Shown here: piece by piece, positions 1-8,481 of the stretch
How the letters are laid out: the number at the start of each line of letters is the position of its first letter
How positions within the stretch are numbered: position 1 is the stretch's first letter
Source of the DNA: Pseudescherichia sp031998825
Lineage (GTDB): Bacteria > Pseudomonadota > Gammaproteobacteria > Enterobacterales > Enterobacteriaceae
Direction: 5' to 3'
NCBI RefSeq assembly: GCF_031998825.1
Contig: NZ_DAMACX010000005.1
Coordinates: forward strand, 1 to 64,000
DNA: 64,000 bases
Notes under the pieces: model-generated
Seen by the model: the letters and a program-made list of their open reading frames with translations, nothing else
Told to the model about the DNA's origin: nothing
Database searches by the model: none
Position numbers and translations under genes: made by a program

Positions 1-15
1 GGCAAACCGTGCACT

Positions 16-90
16 GTGTAGGCCCGGCAAGCGGAGCGCCGCCGGGCAATAGCAGCGCGCCGGGTGGCGCTGTCGCTTACCCGGCCTACA
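16..90. repeat. REP/BIME pair downstream of pheP
   Basis: Two inverted GC-rich palindromic units lie at about 16-48 and 57-90. Each pairs a TGTAGGCCCGG-type end with a CCGGGC-type arm, and a third partial unit (TTTGTAGCCGGGC) follows at 109-120. This is the usual layout of enterobacterial REP elements in a bacterial interspersed mosaic element after a gene end. Related units occur at 36757, 41331 and 57393. No transposase is visible. A likely role is transcript 3' end protection or gyrase binding; that is family knowledge, not seen here. Confidence 0.8.
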
Positions 91-126
91 ACGGCGGAAC
101 CGTGCATTTTGTAGCCGGGCAAAGCG

Positions 127-1521
127 TTAGCGGGCTTTACGGCGCAGCAGTTTGAAGGCGATAAACAGGAAAGCGATCCATACCGGCAGCAGGATGGCAG
201 ACATCCGCATGCCGTCGATGGTGCACATCAGGCCGAGAATCAGCACTAAAAAGGCGATGCAGACATAGTTACTGGCCGGATAGAGCAGCGCTTTAAACTG
301 CGTCTCGCGGCCCTGACGACGCATCGCCGCGCGGAACTTCAGGTGCGCGAGGCAGATCATGATCCAGTTCAGCAGCAGCGTCGCCACTACCAGCGCCATC
401 AGCAGGCCAAAGGCCTCTTTCGGCAACAGGTAGTTAATCAGGATCACCAGCGAGGTAATGCCTGCGGAGAGAAACAGCGAATTGACCGGCACGCCGCGCG
501 CGTTAACGCGGGTTAAAAACGCCGGGGCGTTGCCCTGCACCGAGAGGCCAAACAGCATCCGGCTGTTGGAGTAGACGCCGCTGTTAAACACCGAGAGCGA
601 GGCCACCAGGATGATAAAGTTCAGCGCCGAGGCGACGATGTTGCTGTCCAGCTCGTGGAAAATCATCACGAACGGGCTGCTGTCAGCTTTGACATCCACC
701 CACGGATAGAGCGCCAGCAGCACCACCAGCGAGCCGATATAGAAGATCAGGATACGGTAGACCACCTGATTCACCGCTTTCGGAATAGTGGTCTGCGGAT
801 CGCGCGCCTCGGCGGCGGTAATGCCGATCAGCTCCAGGCCGCCAAAGGAGAACATGATCACCGCCAGGGACATAATCAGTTCGTGCCAGCCGGTGGCGAG
901 GAAGCCGCCATGCTGCCAGAGGTTATCGAAGGTGGCGCGTTCGCCGCCGTGGCCAGAGAAGAGCAGCCACAGGCCAAAGCCGATCATCGCGATAATCGCC
1001 AGCACCTTGATCAGGGCAAACCAGAACTCCATCTCGCCGTAGAGGCGGACGTTAACCAGGTTGGCAGCGTTGATGATGATAAAGAACACGGCGGCCCAGA
1101 CCCACGTCGGCACGTCCGGCAGCCAGTACTGCATATAGATGCCAGCCGCGGTCAGCTCGGCCATGCCCACCAGCACAAACATTACCCAGTAGTTCCAGCC
1201 GGAGAGGAAGCCCGCGAAGGGACCCCAGTATTTCCAGGCAAAGTGGGAGAACGAACCGGAGACTGGCTCCTCGACCACCATCTCGCCCAGCTGGCGCATA
1301 ATCAGGAAGGCGATAATCCCGGCGATGCCGTAGCCCAGCAGCACCGCTGGCCCGGCCATCTGAATTGCCGGCCCGATGCCCAGAAACAGCCCGGTGCCGA
1401 TAGCGCCGCCCAGCGCGATAAGTTGAATATGTCGGTTTTGCAAACCCCGTTGCAGCGTCGGCCCACTCCCCGACGCGCCATCTGCCTGTTGCTGGCCAGA
1501 TGCGATTGACGCGTTTTTCAC
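127..1521 (-). CDS. pheP: Phenylalanine-specific permease PheP
   Basis: This is an inner-membrane proton-coupled amino-acid permease of the AAT family (APC superfamily), importing L-phenylalanine. The 464-residue protein has the family start signature (NRHIQLIALGGAIGTGLFLG, residues about 29-48), around 12 hydrophobic segments, and the TAAEARDP region near residue 235. It is nearly collinear with E. coli PheP over its full length. The start is GTG at 1521, preceded by an AGGGGTAGGG purine stretch. REP units follow the stop. It is transcribed alone, towards the window edge. AroP is the nearest paralogue, but the N-terminus (KNAS...) and the body match PheP better. Confidence 0.93.
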   Translation of the reverse strand: MKNASIASGQQQADGASGSGPTLQRGLQNRHIQLIALGGAIGTGLFLGIGPAIQMAGPAVLLGYGIAGIIAFLIMRQLGEMVVEEPVSGSFSHFAWKYWGPFAGFLSGWNYWVMFVLVGMAELTAAGIYMQYWLPDVPTWVWAAVFFIIINAANLVNVRLYGEMEFWFALIKVLAIIAMIGFGLWLLFSGHGGERATFDNLWQHGGFLATGWHELIMSLAVIMFSFGGLELIGITAAEARDPQTTIPKAVNQVVYRILIFYIGSLVVLLALYPWVDVKADSSPFVMIFHELDSNIVASALNFIILVASLSVFNSGVYSNSRMLFGLSVQGNAPAFLTRVNARGVPVNSLFLSAGITSLVILINYLLPKEAFGLLMALVVATLLLNWIMICLAHLKFRAAMRRQGRETQFKALLYPASNYVCIAFLVLILGLMCTIDGMRMSAILLPVWIAFLFIAFKLLRRKAR

Positions 1522-1590
1522 GCCCTACCCCTGTCTAATTTTAATAAAGGGGCATCTTTTAACACTTAGCGTTACCGGTAGCAAGCAGTC

Positions 1591-1615
1591 GAAAAGGCTG
1601 GCGCTACCGCCAGCC
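1591..1615 (-). terminator. Intrinsic terminator of the IroN-type receptor gene
   Basis: A perfect 8-bp stem (GGCTGGCG / CGCCAGCC, 1596-1603 and 1608-1615) has a 4-nt loop. On the minus strand it is followed by TTTTC (1591-1595). It sits 8 nt past the receptor stop codon at 1623 and separates that gene from pheP. Confidence 0.85.
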
Positions 1616-1622
1616 CTCGCTA

Positions 1623-3812
1623 TCAGAACGACAGGGTGACGCCAGCGTAGTAAGCGCGGCCCGGTTCGTTATAGGTCGATGCGCCTTCGTTCTCACGATA
1701 GAGACGCTTATCAAACAGGTTATTGATCCCGCCGTTGAGCAGCAGACTTTTCGTCAGTTGGTAGTTGGCGTTCAGGCCGACGATGGAGTACGCCCCCACC
1801 TCGTTGGTGGCCAGCGAGCCAGTCTCAGTGCGAATCTCCGCGTATTCACGCGGCTTCTGGCGACCATACATCGTCCAGTTAACGTTGGTAGAGAGCTTGT
1901 CCGTGACCTGCCAGTCCAGCATGGTATTGACGGTGTACTCCGGGATCACCGAGAGCGGGTTGCCGGTGTCTTTGTTTTCCGACTGGATCATGTAAGTGCC
2001 GTTGGTACGCCAGGTCAGTGTATCCGCAATCAGCGGGATGCTCAGGTTGCCCTCCAGCCCTTCCACTACCGCTTTGCCACCGTTCTCCCACTGCAGGATG
2101 TTGTAACCGTTAGAGGCGTAACCCAGCACGTCCGTCCCGGCAACGATCTTGTTTTTATAGTCGTTACGGAAGTACGTGATACCCGCTACGTAGCCGCTGC
2201 GGCTGAACTCAAGGCCAACCTCTTTATTAACGCTGGTCTCCGGGTCGAGATCGTCGTTACCCAGCAGATAGCAGCTGCCGGTGGCAATGTTATTCGGACA
2301 GCCGTTGCCGCGCGTCGAGAGCAGGTACCCCTCGCTGGACTGGTAGAGGTTCGGCGCTTTATAGGCCCGGGCAATCCCCGCCTTCAGCTTGAAGTCTTCT
2401 CCCAGATCCTGAGAGACGTTCAGCGACGGACTCCAGTTAGTACCAAACTTATTGTGGTAGTCGAGGCGGATGCCTGGAATGATAAAGGTCCCCGTCGCGG
2501 CTTCGATATTGTCCTCGAAATAGAAGGCGGTGGTTTCGGCGCTGTTTTTGCTGTCGCGATCGGCCGGGTTGCCCGCAACGTTGCCGATTGCGATCCCCGT
2601 TGCGTCGGTGGCGGACATTGAGGCCGGATCGTTCAGCGCCTCACGCTCCCACTCTGCCCCCAGCGTCACGGTCTGATCGACCCACAGCGTGACGGGAATG
2701 TTTACCTCGCCGGTGCTGCGCCAGGTCTCAAGGCGGCTGGTGTCGTAGGTGTCGCTGTTGATCATCCCTTCGACACGGCCGGTAGAGCCTTCCTGCAGGC
2801 GGGTATTATTGGTTTTTTCGTAGTAGACGCCGACCTTCGACTGGCCCCACTCCCAGATGCCGTTATGGGTCAGGCCATAGTTCTGGCGATACATGCGGTT
2901 GGTTTCGTCGCCGTAGAGCGTATTAACTAGCCCGTTGGGGCTGAGGTTACCGTTGCTGTACTGGGTATCACCGGCGTAGATATTACCCTGACGGCTGTAG
3001 CCATAGTCGACATCAAGGATCTGCGTGGGGGTGATTTTCCATGACAGCTGGCCGTTGATATCTTTGTTACGCACCCCTTCCCGCCCGGCGGCGTAGGAGC
3101 CGTTCTGCGCGGTGTTGATATCCTGCGCGTCGGCGTCGGTTTTATTGAGGTTGCCGTAGAGGCGCATGGTCAGCGCGTCGCCTGCCAGCGGTCCGCTGAG
3201 ATCGAAGTTGGCGCGCTTGGTCGCCCCCTCTTTGTCGTTCTCGGGCTGGTTAGTGTAGAGGGAGAGCGCGCCGTGCCAGTCGTTGGTGGGACGTTTGGTG
3301 ATGATATTCACCACCCCGCCCGCTGCGCCGGAGCCGTAGCGCGCCGCTGCCGGGCCACGGATCACCTCGATACGCTCCACCAGCTCTGCCGGCACCCAGT
3401 TGCTGTCCCCGCGGGTATCGCGCTCGCCGCGCCAGCTGTAGCGCACGGCGTTGCGGGAGGTCACCGGCACGCCGTCAATCAGGATAAGGGTGTTCTCTGG
3501 ACCCATGCCGCGAATATCGATCTGGCGGTTGTTGCCCCGGCTGCCGGAGGCGCTATTGCCGGTCAGGTTGACTCCTGGCATTTTACGGATGATGGCCGAC
3601 AGGTCGTTCACCGGCGGCTCTTTTTTAATATCCTCAGCGGTGATGATCGACACGCCGGGCTGCTGCTTAAGCTCCTGCTCTGCGGTGGCATGAACCACCA
3701 TCTCTTCACCGTCGTCCACCGCTACATCATCTACCGCCCAGGCGCTAACGCTCAGACAGGAGGATAACACCAGCGCCAGCGGACGCTTTTTGAAAAGGTT
3801 ACTTACAACCAT
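1623..3812 (-). CDS. TonB-dependent catecholate siderophore receptor, IroN/FepA type
   Basis: This is an outer-membrane ferric catecholate (enterobactin/salmochelin class) receptor driven by TonB. The 729-residue protein has a signal peptide ending about ...SAWA, a TonB box-like EEMVVHA, a plug domain (about 40-200, with RGNNRQIDIRGMGPENTLILIDG split around the loop) and a 22-strand-type barrel ending in ...GVTLSF. The text around LKQQPGVS and RNAVRYSWRGERDTRGDSNWVP is closer to Salmonella IroN than to E. coli FepA, but no iroBCDE genes are present, so it is an orphan receptor. The start at 3812 is chosen because GGAGAAG lies 6 nt upstream; an in-frame ATG at 3827 lacks a ribosome site. A Fur box lies 44 nt upstream. 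Confidence 0.88.
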   Translation of the reverse strand: MVVSNLFKKRPLALVLSSCLSVSAWAVDDVAVDDGEEMVVHATAEQELKQQPGVSIITAEDIKKEPPVNDLSAIIRKMPGVNLTGNSASGSRGNNRQIDIRGMGPENTLILIDGVPVTSRNAVRYSWRGERDTRGDSNWVPAELVERIEVIRGPAAARYGSGAAGGVVNIITKRPTNDWHGALSLYTNQPENDKEGATKRANFDLSGPLAGDALTMRLYGNLNKTDADAQDINTAQNGSYAAGREGVRNKDINGQLSWKITPTQILDVDYGYSRQGNIYAGDTQYSNGNLSPNGLVNTLYGDETNRMYRQNYGLTHNGIWEWGQSKVGVYYEKTNNTRLQEGSTGRVEGMINSDTYDTSRLETWRSTGEVNIPVTLWVDQTVTLGAEWEREALNDPASMSATDATGIAIGNVAGNPADRDSKNSAETTAFYFEDNIEAATGTFIIPGIRLDYHNKFGTNWSPSLNVSQDLGEDFKLKAGIARAYKAPNLYQSSEGYLLSTRGNGCPNNIATGSCYLLGNDDLDPETSVNKEVGLEFSRSGYVAGITYFRNDYKNKIVAGTDVLGYASNGYNILQWENGGKAVVEGLEGNLSIPLIADTLTWRTNGTYMIQSENKDTGNPLSVIPEYTVNTMLDWQVTDKLSTNVNWTMYGRQKPREYAEIRTETGSLATNEVGAYSIVGLNANYQLTKSLLLNGGINNLFDKRLYRENEGASTYNEPGRAYYAGVTLSF

Positions 3813-3855
3813 GCCACTCTTCTCCATTTTTTTGCCATATTTTGAGAATGAGCAT

Positions 3856-3874
3856 GATAATGATAACTATTATT
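3856..3874 (-). promoter_or_regulatory. Fur box upstream of the IroN-type receptor
   Basis: The 19-nt site GATAATGATAACTATTATT matches the classical Fur consensus GATAATGATAATCATTATC at 16 of 19 positions. It lies 44 nt upstream of the start at 3812. The match predicts iron-dependent repression of the receptor gene. Confidence 0.88.
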
Positions 3875-3963
3875 ATTTTGTATATGGCGGCGCAATCTTC
3901 TTATTTCTTACCTGAATATCCTTAATTCCTTCATATTTGCGCCGCCCGTGCAGAGTGCTTTAC

Positions 3964-6174
3964 CTAGAAGTCGTAGCTCATGGAGACCTTGAGGGTACGC
4001 GGATCGCCCCGGAAGATGTAGGTACCCAGATCTTCGACGCCGGACCAGTACTTCTCGTTGGTGACGTTATCCACGCCCACGCGCCACACCATCTCGTTGG
4101 CATCCTGATTCAGGCGGGTCCGGTAGCGAACGCCCAGATCCAGCGTGGTGTAGTCATCCAGCTTTTTGGTGTTGGCGGCGTTGGCATATTGCGAGCCGGA
4201 GTGGTTCACGCGCGCCGTTGCCGTCAGGCCCTCTACCGGTTTGATGTCGTACTCTGCACCAAACACCATAAAGACGCCTGGGACACCGATAGCATCTTTG
4301 CCGTCGTTGAGGCCGTTCTGCGTTTTGGTCATCTCAGCGTTAACCCATGTGGCGCTGCCGTTGAGGCGCAGGCCGAGCATCGGCTCGCCAAAGACGTTTA
4401 GCTCCACGCCGCGGTTACGCTGCTCGCCGTCAAGCTTGTAGGGACCATTGGTACCGTACTGAATAGCAGAGGGCTTTTTGATCTCAAACAGCGCCAGGGT
4501 ACCGCCGATGCGGCCGTAGTCGATCTTCACCCCGACTTCATTCTGCTTCGAGTGGGCAATGCCAGTGCTCTGACCGAAGTTAGAGGCGCTTCTTGGAGCT
4601 ACAGCGCCCGGTTGCAGCGCTTCGGTATGGTTGGCGTAGAGCGACAGCTCTTCCCACGGCTTATAGACCACGCCGTAGGTCGGCATCCAGCGGCTCTCTT
4701 CATAGCGGGAGTCACTCTGTTCCGCTCCCGTAACGTTGTTGTAGTTGCGCACCACCACCTTCTGGTTACGCGCACCCACGGTGAAGAGCAGGCTGTCATC
4801 CAGTACGCCCAGGGTATCGCTCAGCAGCCAGCCCTGAGTACGGTTCCGGCTGGTGGTACGCGGATCGCCATAGTTACCGCCAAAGCTCGTAACCGGTGGC
4901 ATTGCCACATCGCTCGGATGGTAGATGTTGATGGTCGGGTTGGCAGCAGCGGCGGACATCCGCCATGCGGTTCTGTCCCGCTTGATCAGCGCCGAATAGC
5001 CAACGTTGATTTTATGCGAGACAAAGCCGGTATCGACGTTGCCGCGCAGGCCCAGCATGCCGCTGTTGGCATCGATATAGCGGTTGGTATCCAGACGGCT
5101 TGCTGTCGCATCACCGTTGGCGTTAAGCAGCTTCGGCGAGCTATAGGTTCCAATTTCATGGGCCTGCTGCGCACCCGCGGCGGCATAGGCGGTCCAGGCG
5201 TCGGTCAGATCATACTCGGCGCGGGCCACACCAAACTGGTTGTCGATGTCGTTGTAGCTCCACGTCTGGCTGTAGTTCGTGCTGGGATCCGGCACGTCGG
5301 GAATGAAATCTACGCCAGTAATGTTGACGCCCATGCCGCTGCCGTGGAAGGTCTTTTTCTGGTAGGCCGCATCCAACGAGGTACGCAGGCGATCGCCCCG
5401 GTAGTCGAGGCCAATTGACGCCAGCGTGGTGCGACGACGATCGTGATCCAGCGGGGCTTCACCCTCGCGATGCAGCAGGTTAATGCGCGTGCCAAACTGG
5501 TTGTTATCGCCAAAGCGACGCCCCAGATCCAGCGAGCCGCCGACCATCGCCTGACTGGTGTAGTCGACGCCTACGCGGGTCGTGGGGGTATCTTCCGCAT
5601 GCTTAGGCTCAAGGTTGATCATCCCGCCCACGCCGCTGCCCGCCGCGCCGTTCAGCAGACCGTTGGCACCTTTGAATATCTCGACGCGCTCGATCATCTG
5701 GGTATCCACCACCTGACGCGGCACCACGCCCGGCAGGCCGCTCATGGTCATGTCGTCGCCATCGAGCTTAAAGCCACGGATGCGGTAGGTTTCAGCCGAG
5801 TTGCCGTAGCCCTGCACCGGCTGGACGCCTGCGTCGTTGCGCACCACGTCGGCAATGGTTTTAGCCTGCAGATCCTCTACCGCTTTTGCGGTATAACCGA
5901 TGACGTTAAAGGGCACGTCCATCGCCTTCTGCTCGCCGAGCATCCCCAGACGGCCGCCGTGGGCCACCTGACCGTCCAGATAGGCGGGAACCGGCACATC
6001 GCCGCCGGGCGTAAACTCGCTGGCCGGTGCTGCCTGCACCACAATGGTATCTTCCTGATTGGTCTTGCTGGTGTCAGCGGCTTCAGCCTGCGTCGAATGG
6101 GCTACCGCGCCGATAGCCAGCGCAAGCAAGGACTTGCGCAAAGTGAGAGCGTTATTTTTTATGTGTTGCATCAT
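3964..6174 (-). CDS. TonB-dependent siderophore receptor, FcuA/FoxA-like (hydroxamate class)
   Basis: This is an outer-membrane ferric-siderophore receptor of 736 residues. Visible parts are a signal peptide (KSLLALAIGAVAHSTQAEAA), a TonB box (DTIVVQA, about 43-49), a plug domain with TYRIRGFKLDGDDMTMSG and ERVEIFKGANGLLNGAAGSGVGGMIN split across residues 125-185, and a long barrel ending in the porin-like terminus MSYDF. Segments resemble the FcuA (desferrichrome) and FoxA family rather than Fiu, Cir or FhuA. The ligand cannot be told from sequence. It lies 53 nt after the YncE-like gene on the same strand, with no terminator between, so the two probably form an operon behind the Fur boxes at 7402-7428. 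The ribosome site is weak, and ATG 6171 is an equal alternative. Confidence 0.82.
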   Translation of the reverse strand: MMQHIKNNALTLRKSLLALAIGAVAHSTQAEAADTSKTNQEDTIVVQAAPASEFTPGGDVPVPAYLDGQVAHGGRLGMLGEQKAMDVPFNVIGYTAKAVEDLQAKTIADVVRNDAGVQPVQGYGNSAETYRIRGFKLDGDDMTMSGLPGVVPRQVVDTQMIERVEIFKGANGLLNGAAGSGVGGMINLEPKHAEDTPTTRVGVDYTSQAMVGGSLDLGRRFGDNNQFGTRINLLHREGEAPLDHDRRRTTLASIGLDYRGDRLRTSLDAAYQKKTFHGSGMGVNITGVDFIPDVPDPSTNYSQTWSYNDIDNQFGVARAEYDLTDAWTAYAAAGAQQAHEIGTYSSPKLLNANGDATASRLDTNRYIDANSGMLGLRGNVDTGFVSHKINVGYSALIKRDRTAWRMSAAAANPTINIYHPSDVAMPPVTSFGGNYGDPRTTSRNRTQGWLLSDTLGVLDDSLLFTVGARNQKVVVRNYNNVTGAEQSDSRYEESRWMPTYGVVYKPWEELSLYANHTEALQPGAVAPRSASNFGQSTGIAHSKQNEVGVKIDYGRIGGTLALFEIKKPSAIQYGTNGPYKLDGEQRNRGVELNVFGEPMLGLRLNGSATWVNAEMTKTQNGLNDGKDAIGVPGVFMVFGAEYDIKPVEGLTATARVNHSGSQYANAANTKKLDDYTTLDLGVRYRTRLNQDANEMVWRVGVDNVTNEKYWSGVEDLGTYIFRGDPRTLKVSMSYDF

Positions 6175-6227
6175 TAACTCATACGAGAGCGAGGTTAAAA
6201 AAATGGCCCGTTGCCGGGCCGGTTGGA

Positions 6228-7319
6228 TTACTGATTCAAAGCGATGCGGACAACGCTGTCCGGACCGTTGGTCGAGTGATCTTTATTGAAGGCCTGCTTG
6301 ACGGTGACATAGAGGGTCTGGCCGTCAGCGGAGACCAGCAGGCTGTTCGGGTTCGGCGGCAGATCCCACGACTGATTCACCGCGTAGGTGGTGCCGTCAA
6401 GGCTCAGCAGCTTGCCGGACTCACGCTGGCTGATGTAGATCTCGTTGCGTTTCGGGTTGAACTTCACCGACAGGGAGTCACCGACGTCGAGCTGCTTGAT
6501 CACCTTCCCGGTATGGATATCCAGCACCAGGGTCGTTTTTGCCTTCGAGTTATCGGTCACGAACAGGCGGCCGGTGGCGCTGTCTTCTGCAAAGTTAAGC
6601 AGCAGGGCCTCTTTTTCACCCAGCGGCTTCCAGCGTTTTTCCACACGGTTAGTGCGCGGGTTAATGACCAGAATTTCACCGCCGCCGTTGGCAGCATAGA
6701 TGCGCTGGGTCTGCTCGGAGTAGTGCAGGCCGGTCATCCATTTACCGGTGTTTTTGATGCGCGTTTTCAGCTTCATGGTTTTCGCATCCACCACCCAGAT
6801 CAGCGCCGGGTCAGCTACCGCGCCAATGTAGAGCAGGCCGTTGTGCAGCAGCACCTGGCGCGCACCGTACGGGAAGCCCTCTTTATTGCGCTCCGGGAAG
6901 ATCGCCCGCGCCAGCACCTTGCCGTCGACGGTGTTGATGGCGCTGATGCCCGCGTCCAGCGAGTTGGTGACGTAAACAGTTTTCCCGTCCGGGGCGATAT
7001 CCATGCCGAAGTTTTTCAGATCGGTATGGGTCGATCCGATCGTTTTTAAGGTTTTAGGATCGAGCTTGTAGACCACCCCGCCCTGCACGTCTTTGAACCC
7101 TTCTGCGCTGGCCACGTATAGCGCGTCGCCCGCCGGGCTTAATGCCAGCTCATAGACGCCTTCCGCCAGATCGCGCTTCACGACGTTAGTCTGCTGCGCG
7201 GCCGCTGCCTGCGGTTTTTGCGCCTCGGCGGCCGGTTTTGCGCTGGCGGACTGGGTGGTATTGCAGCCGCTCAGCACCATTGCCACGCAGAGGGCCAGGG
7301 CAGAGGTTTTCATTTTCAT
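6228..7319 (-). CDS. YncE-like beta-propeller lipoprotein
   Basis: This is a predicted lipoprotein carrying a seven-bladed YVTN/NHL-type beta-propeller, 363 residues. The start at 7319 has AAGGA 8 nt upstream. It gives MKMKTSALALCVAMVLSGC, a textbook signal with lipobox LSGC, then an Ala/Gln-rich linker and repeated blades (YELALSPAGDALYVAS, MDIAPDGKTVYVTNS, LLVSADGQTLYVTVK). It resembles E. coli YncE, an iron-regulated periplasmic protein next to the TonB receptor YncD, but YncE itself has a plain signal peptide. Here the gene precedes a TonB receptor and follows Fur boxes. A periplasmic accessory role in iron uptake is inferred; the biochemical function is unknown. Confidence 0.8.
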   Translation of the reverse strand: MKMKTSALALCVAMVLSGCNTTQSASAKPAAEAQKPQAAAAQQTNVVKRDLAEGVYELALSPAGDALYVASAEGFKDVQGGVVYKLDPKTLKTIGSTHTDLKNFGMDIAPDGKTVYVTNSLDAGISAINTVDGKVLARAIFPERNKEGFPYGARQVLLHNGLLYIGAVADPALIWVVDAKTMKLKTRIKNTGKWMTGLHYSEQTQRIYAANGGGEILVINPRTNRVEKRWKPLGEKEALLLNFAEDSATGRLFVTDNSKAKTTLVLDIHTGKVIKQLDVGDSLSVKFNPKRNEIYISQRESGKLLSLDGTTYAVNQSWDLPPNPNSLLVSADGQTLYVTVKQAFNKDHSTNGPDSVVRIALNQ

Positions 7320-7401
7320 CAGGAGCATCCTTAACCGTTCAAAGTCATTCATCAGGAAGGTAGCGCGGCGGCCAAAAGTGGCCGGATCAAACGCTAAAGA
7401 G

Positions 7402-7428
7402 AATGAGAACTATACTCATTATGAGTAT
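7402..7428 (-). promoter_or_regulatory. Overlapping Fur boxes for the YncE-like/receptor operon
   Basis: Two overlapping palindromes are present. AATGAGAACTATACTCATT (7402-7420) is a Fur-box-like 9-1-9 dyad with 7 of 9 paired positions. ATACTCATTATGAGTAT (7412-7428) is a perfect 8-1-8 palindrome. They lie 83-109 nt upstream of the start at 7319. Overlapping Fur dimers are typical of strongly iron-controlled promoters. Confidence 0.75.
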
Positions 7429-7461
7429 GCGATCAAGAATAATTACCTTGAAAAGTTAAGA

Positions 7462-7503
7462 AAAAACCACGCAGCTTCGCCTCATAGAAGTTACGTGGTT
7501 TTT
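7462..7503 (-). terminator. Intrinsic terminator after the choline-binding protein gene
   Basis: A 10-bp perfect stem, AAAAACCACG (7462-7471) against CGTGGTTTTT (7494-7503), encloses a 22-nt loop with a small CTTC/GAAG inner pairing. It lies 28 nt beyond the stop at 7532 and has T-runs on both strands, so it could act in both directions. Confidence 0.75.
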
Positions 7504-7531
7504 AACAGGATTTTAGGGCTGCCGTTATCGC

Positions 7532-8479
7532 TTACAGCCCCAGAGCTTTTAACACCGCTGGCTTCGCCGGTTCCCCGCTGCGGGTGGTGACGCCAGCGAG
7601 CCAGCTGTCCAGCAGTTCCGGGCGCTTAGCCAGCTCGGCGCGGGCAGCCTCCTGGGCGCTCTGCTTATCGTCCAGCACGCGGGTGATAACGGCGTTCTCC
7701 AGCGGGACGTCAAACTTCAGCTGGCTGAAGAAGCGGTTGGCGTTCGGGCACTGGGTGGCAAAATCCTTACGCGTCACGGTGTTGACCGTCGCGCTGCCGT
7801 AGTTAGCGCCAAAGTAAGCATCACCGCCGCTCAGGTAGGCCAGCTTAAAGCGGGTGTTCATGGCATGCGGCTCCCAGCCGAGAAAGACGATCCACTCCTT
7901 GCGCTCCACTGCCCGCGTCACCTGCGCCAGCATCCCGCTCTCGCTCGACTCCACCAGGTTCCAGTCCTGTAGGGCAAAGTCGTGCTTGTCGAGCATCTTC
8001 TTCAGGTTCTGGTTGGCTGGCGCACCGGGGGCGATGCCGTAAATTTTGTGATTAAACTTGTCAGCGTACTTTTGCAGATCGGCAAAGTCTTTCACACCCG
8101 CAGCGGCCACGTAATCCGGCACGGCGAGGGTAAAGCGGGCTGCGGGCAGGTTAGCGCCCAGTACCTTGACCGAGCCGTCGGCGGTAAACTTGCTGATAAC
8201 CGGCTCCTGGGCAGGCATCCAGTTCCCCAGGAAGACGTCTACCTGACCCGTTTTCAATCCCTGATAGGCCAGCGCAACCGAAAGATTCTGTACCTTCTGC
8301 TGATAGCCCAGCGCGTTCAGCACCACGCCAGAGAGCGCGTTGGTGGCCGCGATGTCCGTCCAGCCCGGATCGGACTGGGTGATGGTGTCACAGCGCGCCT
8401 CTTCTGCGGCAATGCTGCTCAGAGGGAGCCAGCCAGCCGCAGCCAGCAGAACGAATTGCGTGAGTGTCTTCATTTTCAT
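7532..8479 (-). CDS. Choline/choline-sulfate ABC transporter substrate-binding protein (ChoX/OpuAC family)
   Basis: This is a periplasmic binding protein of the glycine-betaine/choline family, 315 residues. The signal peptide ends about SSIAA, and the family opener CDTITQSDPGWTDIAATNALSGVVLNALGY follows across residues 30-60. The motifs GLKTGQVDVFLGNWMP and WIVFLGWEPHAMN place aromatic residues where ChoX/ProX cage the quaternary ammonium group. It begins 2 nt after the choline-sulfatase stop, so it is co-transcribed with it, while the ATPase and permease are in the divergent operon. The neighbouring sulfatase has no export signal, so this protein may bind choline-O-sulfate itself; that is inference. 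Confidence 0.88.
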   Translation of the reverse strand: MKMKTLTQFVLLAAAGWLPLSSIAAEEARCDTITQSDPGWTDIAATNALSGVVLNALGYQQKVQNLSVALAYQGLKTGQVDVFLGNWMPAQEPVISKFTADGSVKVLGANLPAARFTLAVPDYVAAAGVKDFADLQKYADKFNHKIYGIAPGAPANQNLKKMLDKHDFALQDWNLVESSESGMLAQVTRAVERKEWIVFLGWEPHAMNTRFKLAYLSGGDAYFGANYGSATVNTVTRKDFATQCPNANRFFSQLKFDVPLENAVITRVLDDKQSAQEAARAELAKRPELLDSWLAGVTTRSGEPAKPAVLKALGL

Positions 8480-8481
8480 TG

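Noticed and set aside
655..1509. Long open frame antisense to pheP (284 aa)
   Set aside because: It is a mirror of a GC-rich membrane-protein gene, with Gln/His/Asp-rich composition, no ribosome site and no family resemblance.
1623..3827. FepA as a firm name for the catecholate receptor
   Set aside because: The plug and barrel text recalled fits IroN better, and ent/fep neighbours are absent; left as IroN/FepA type.
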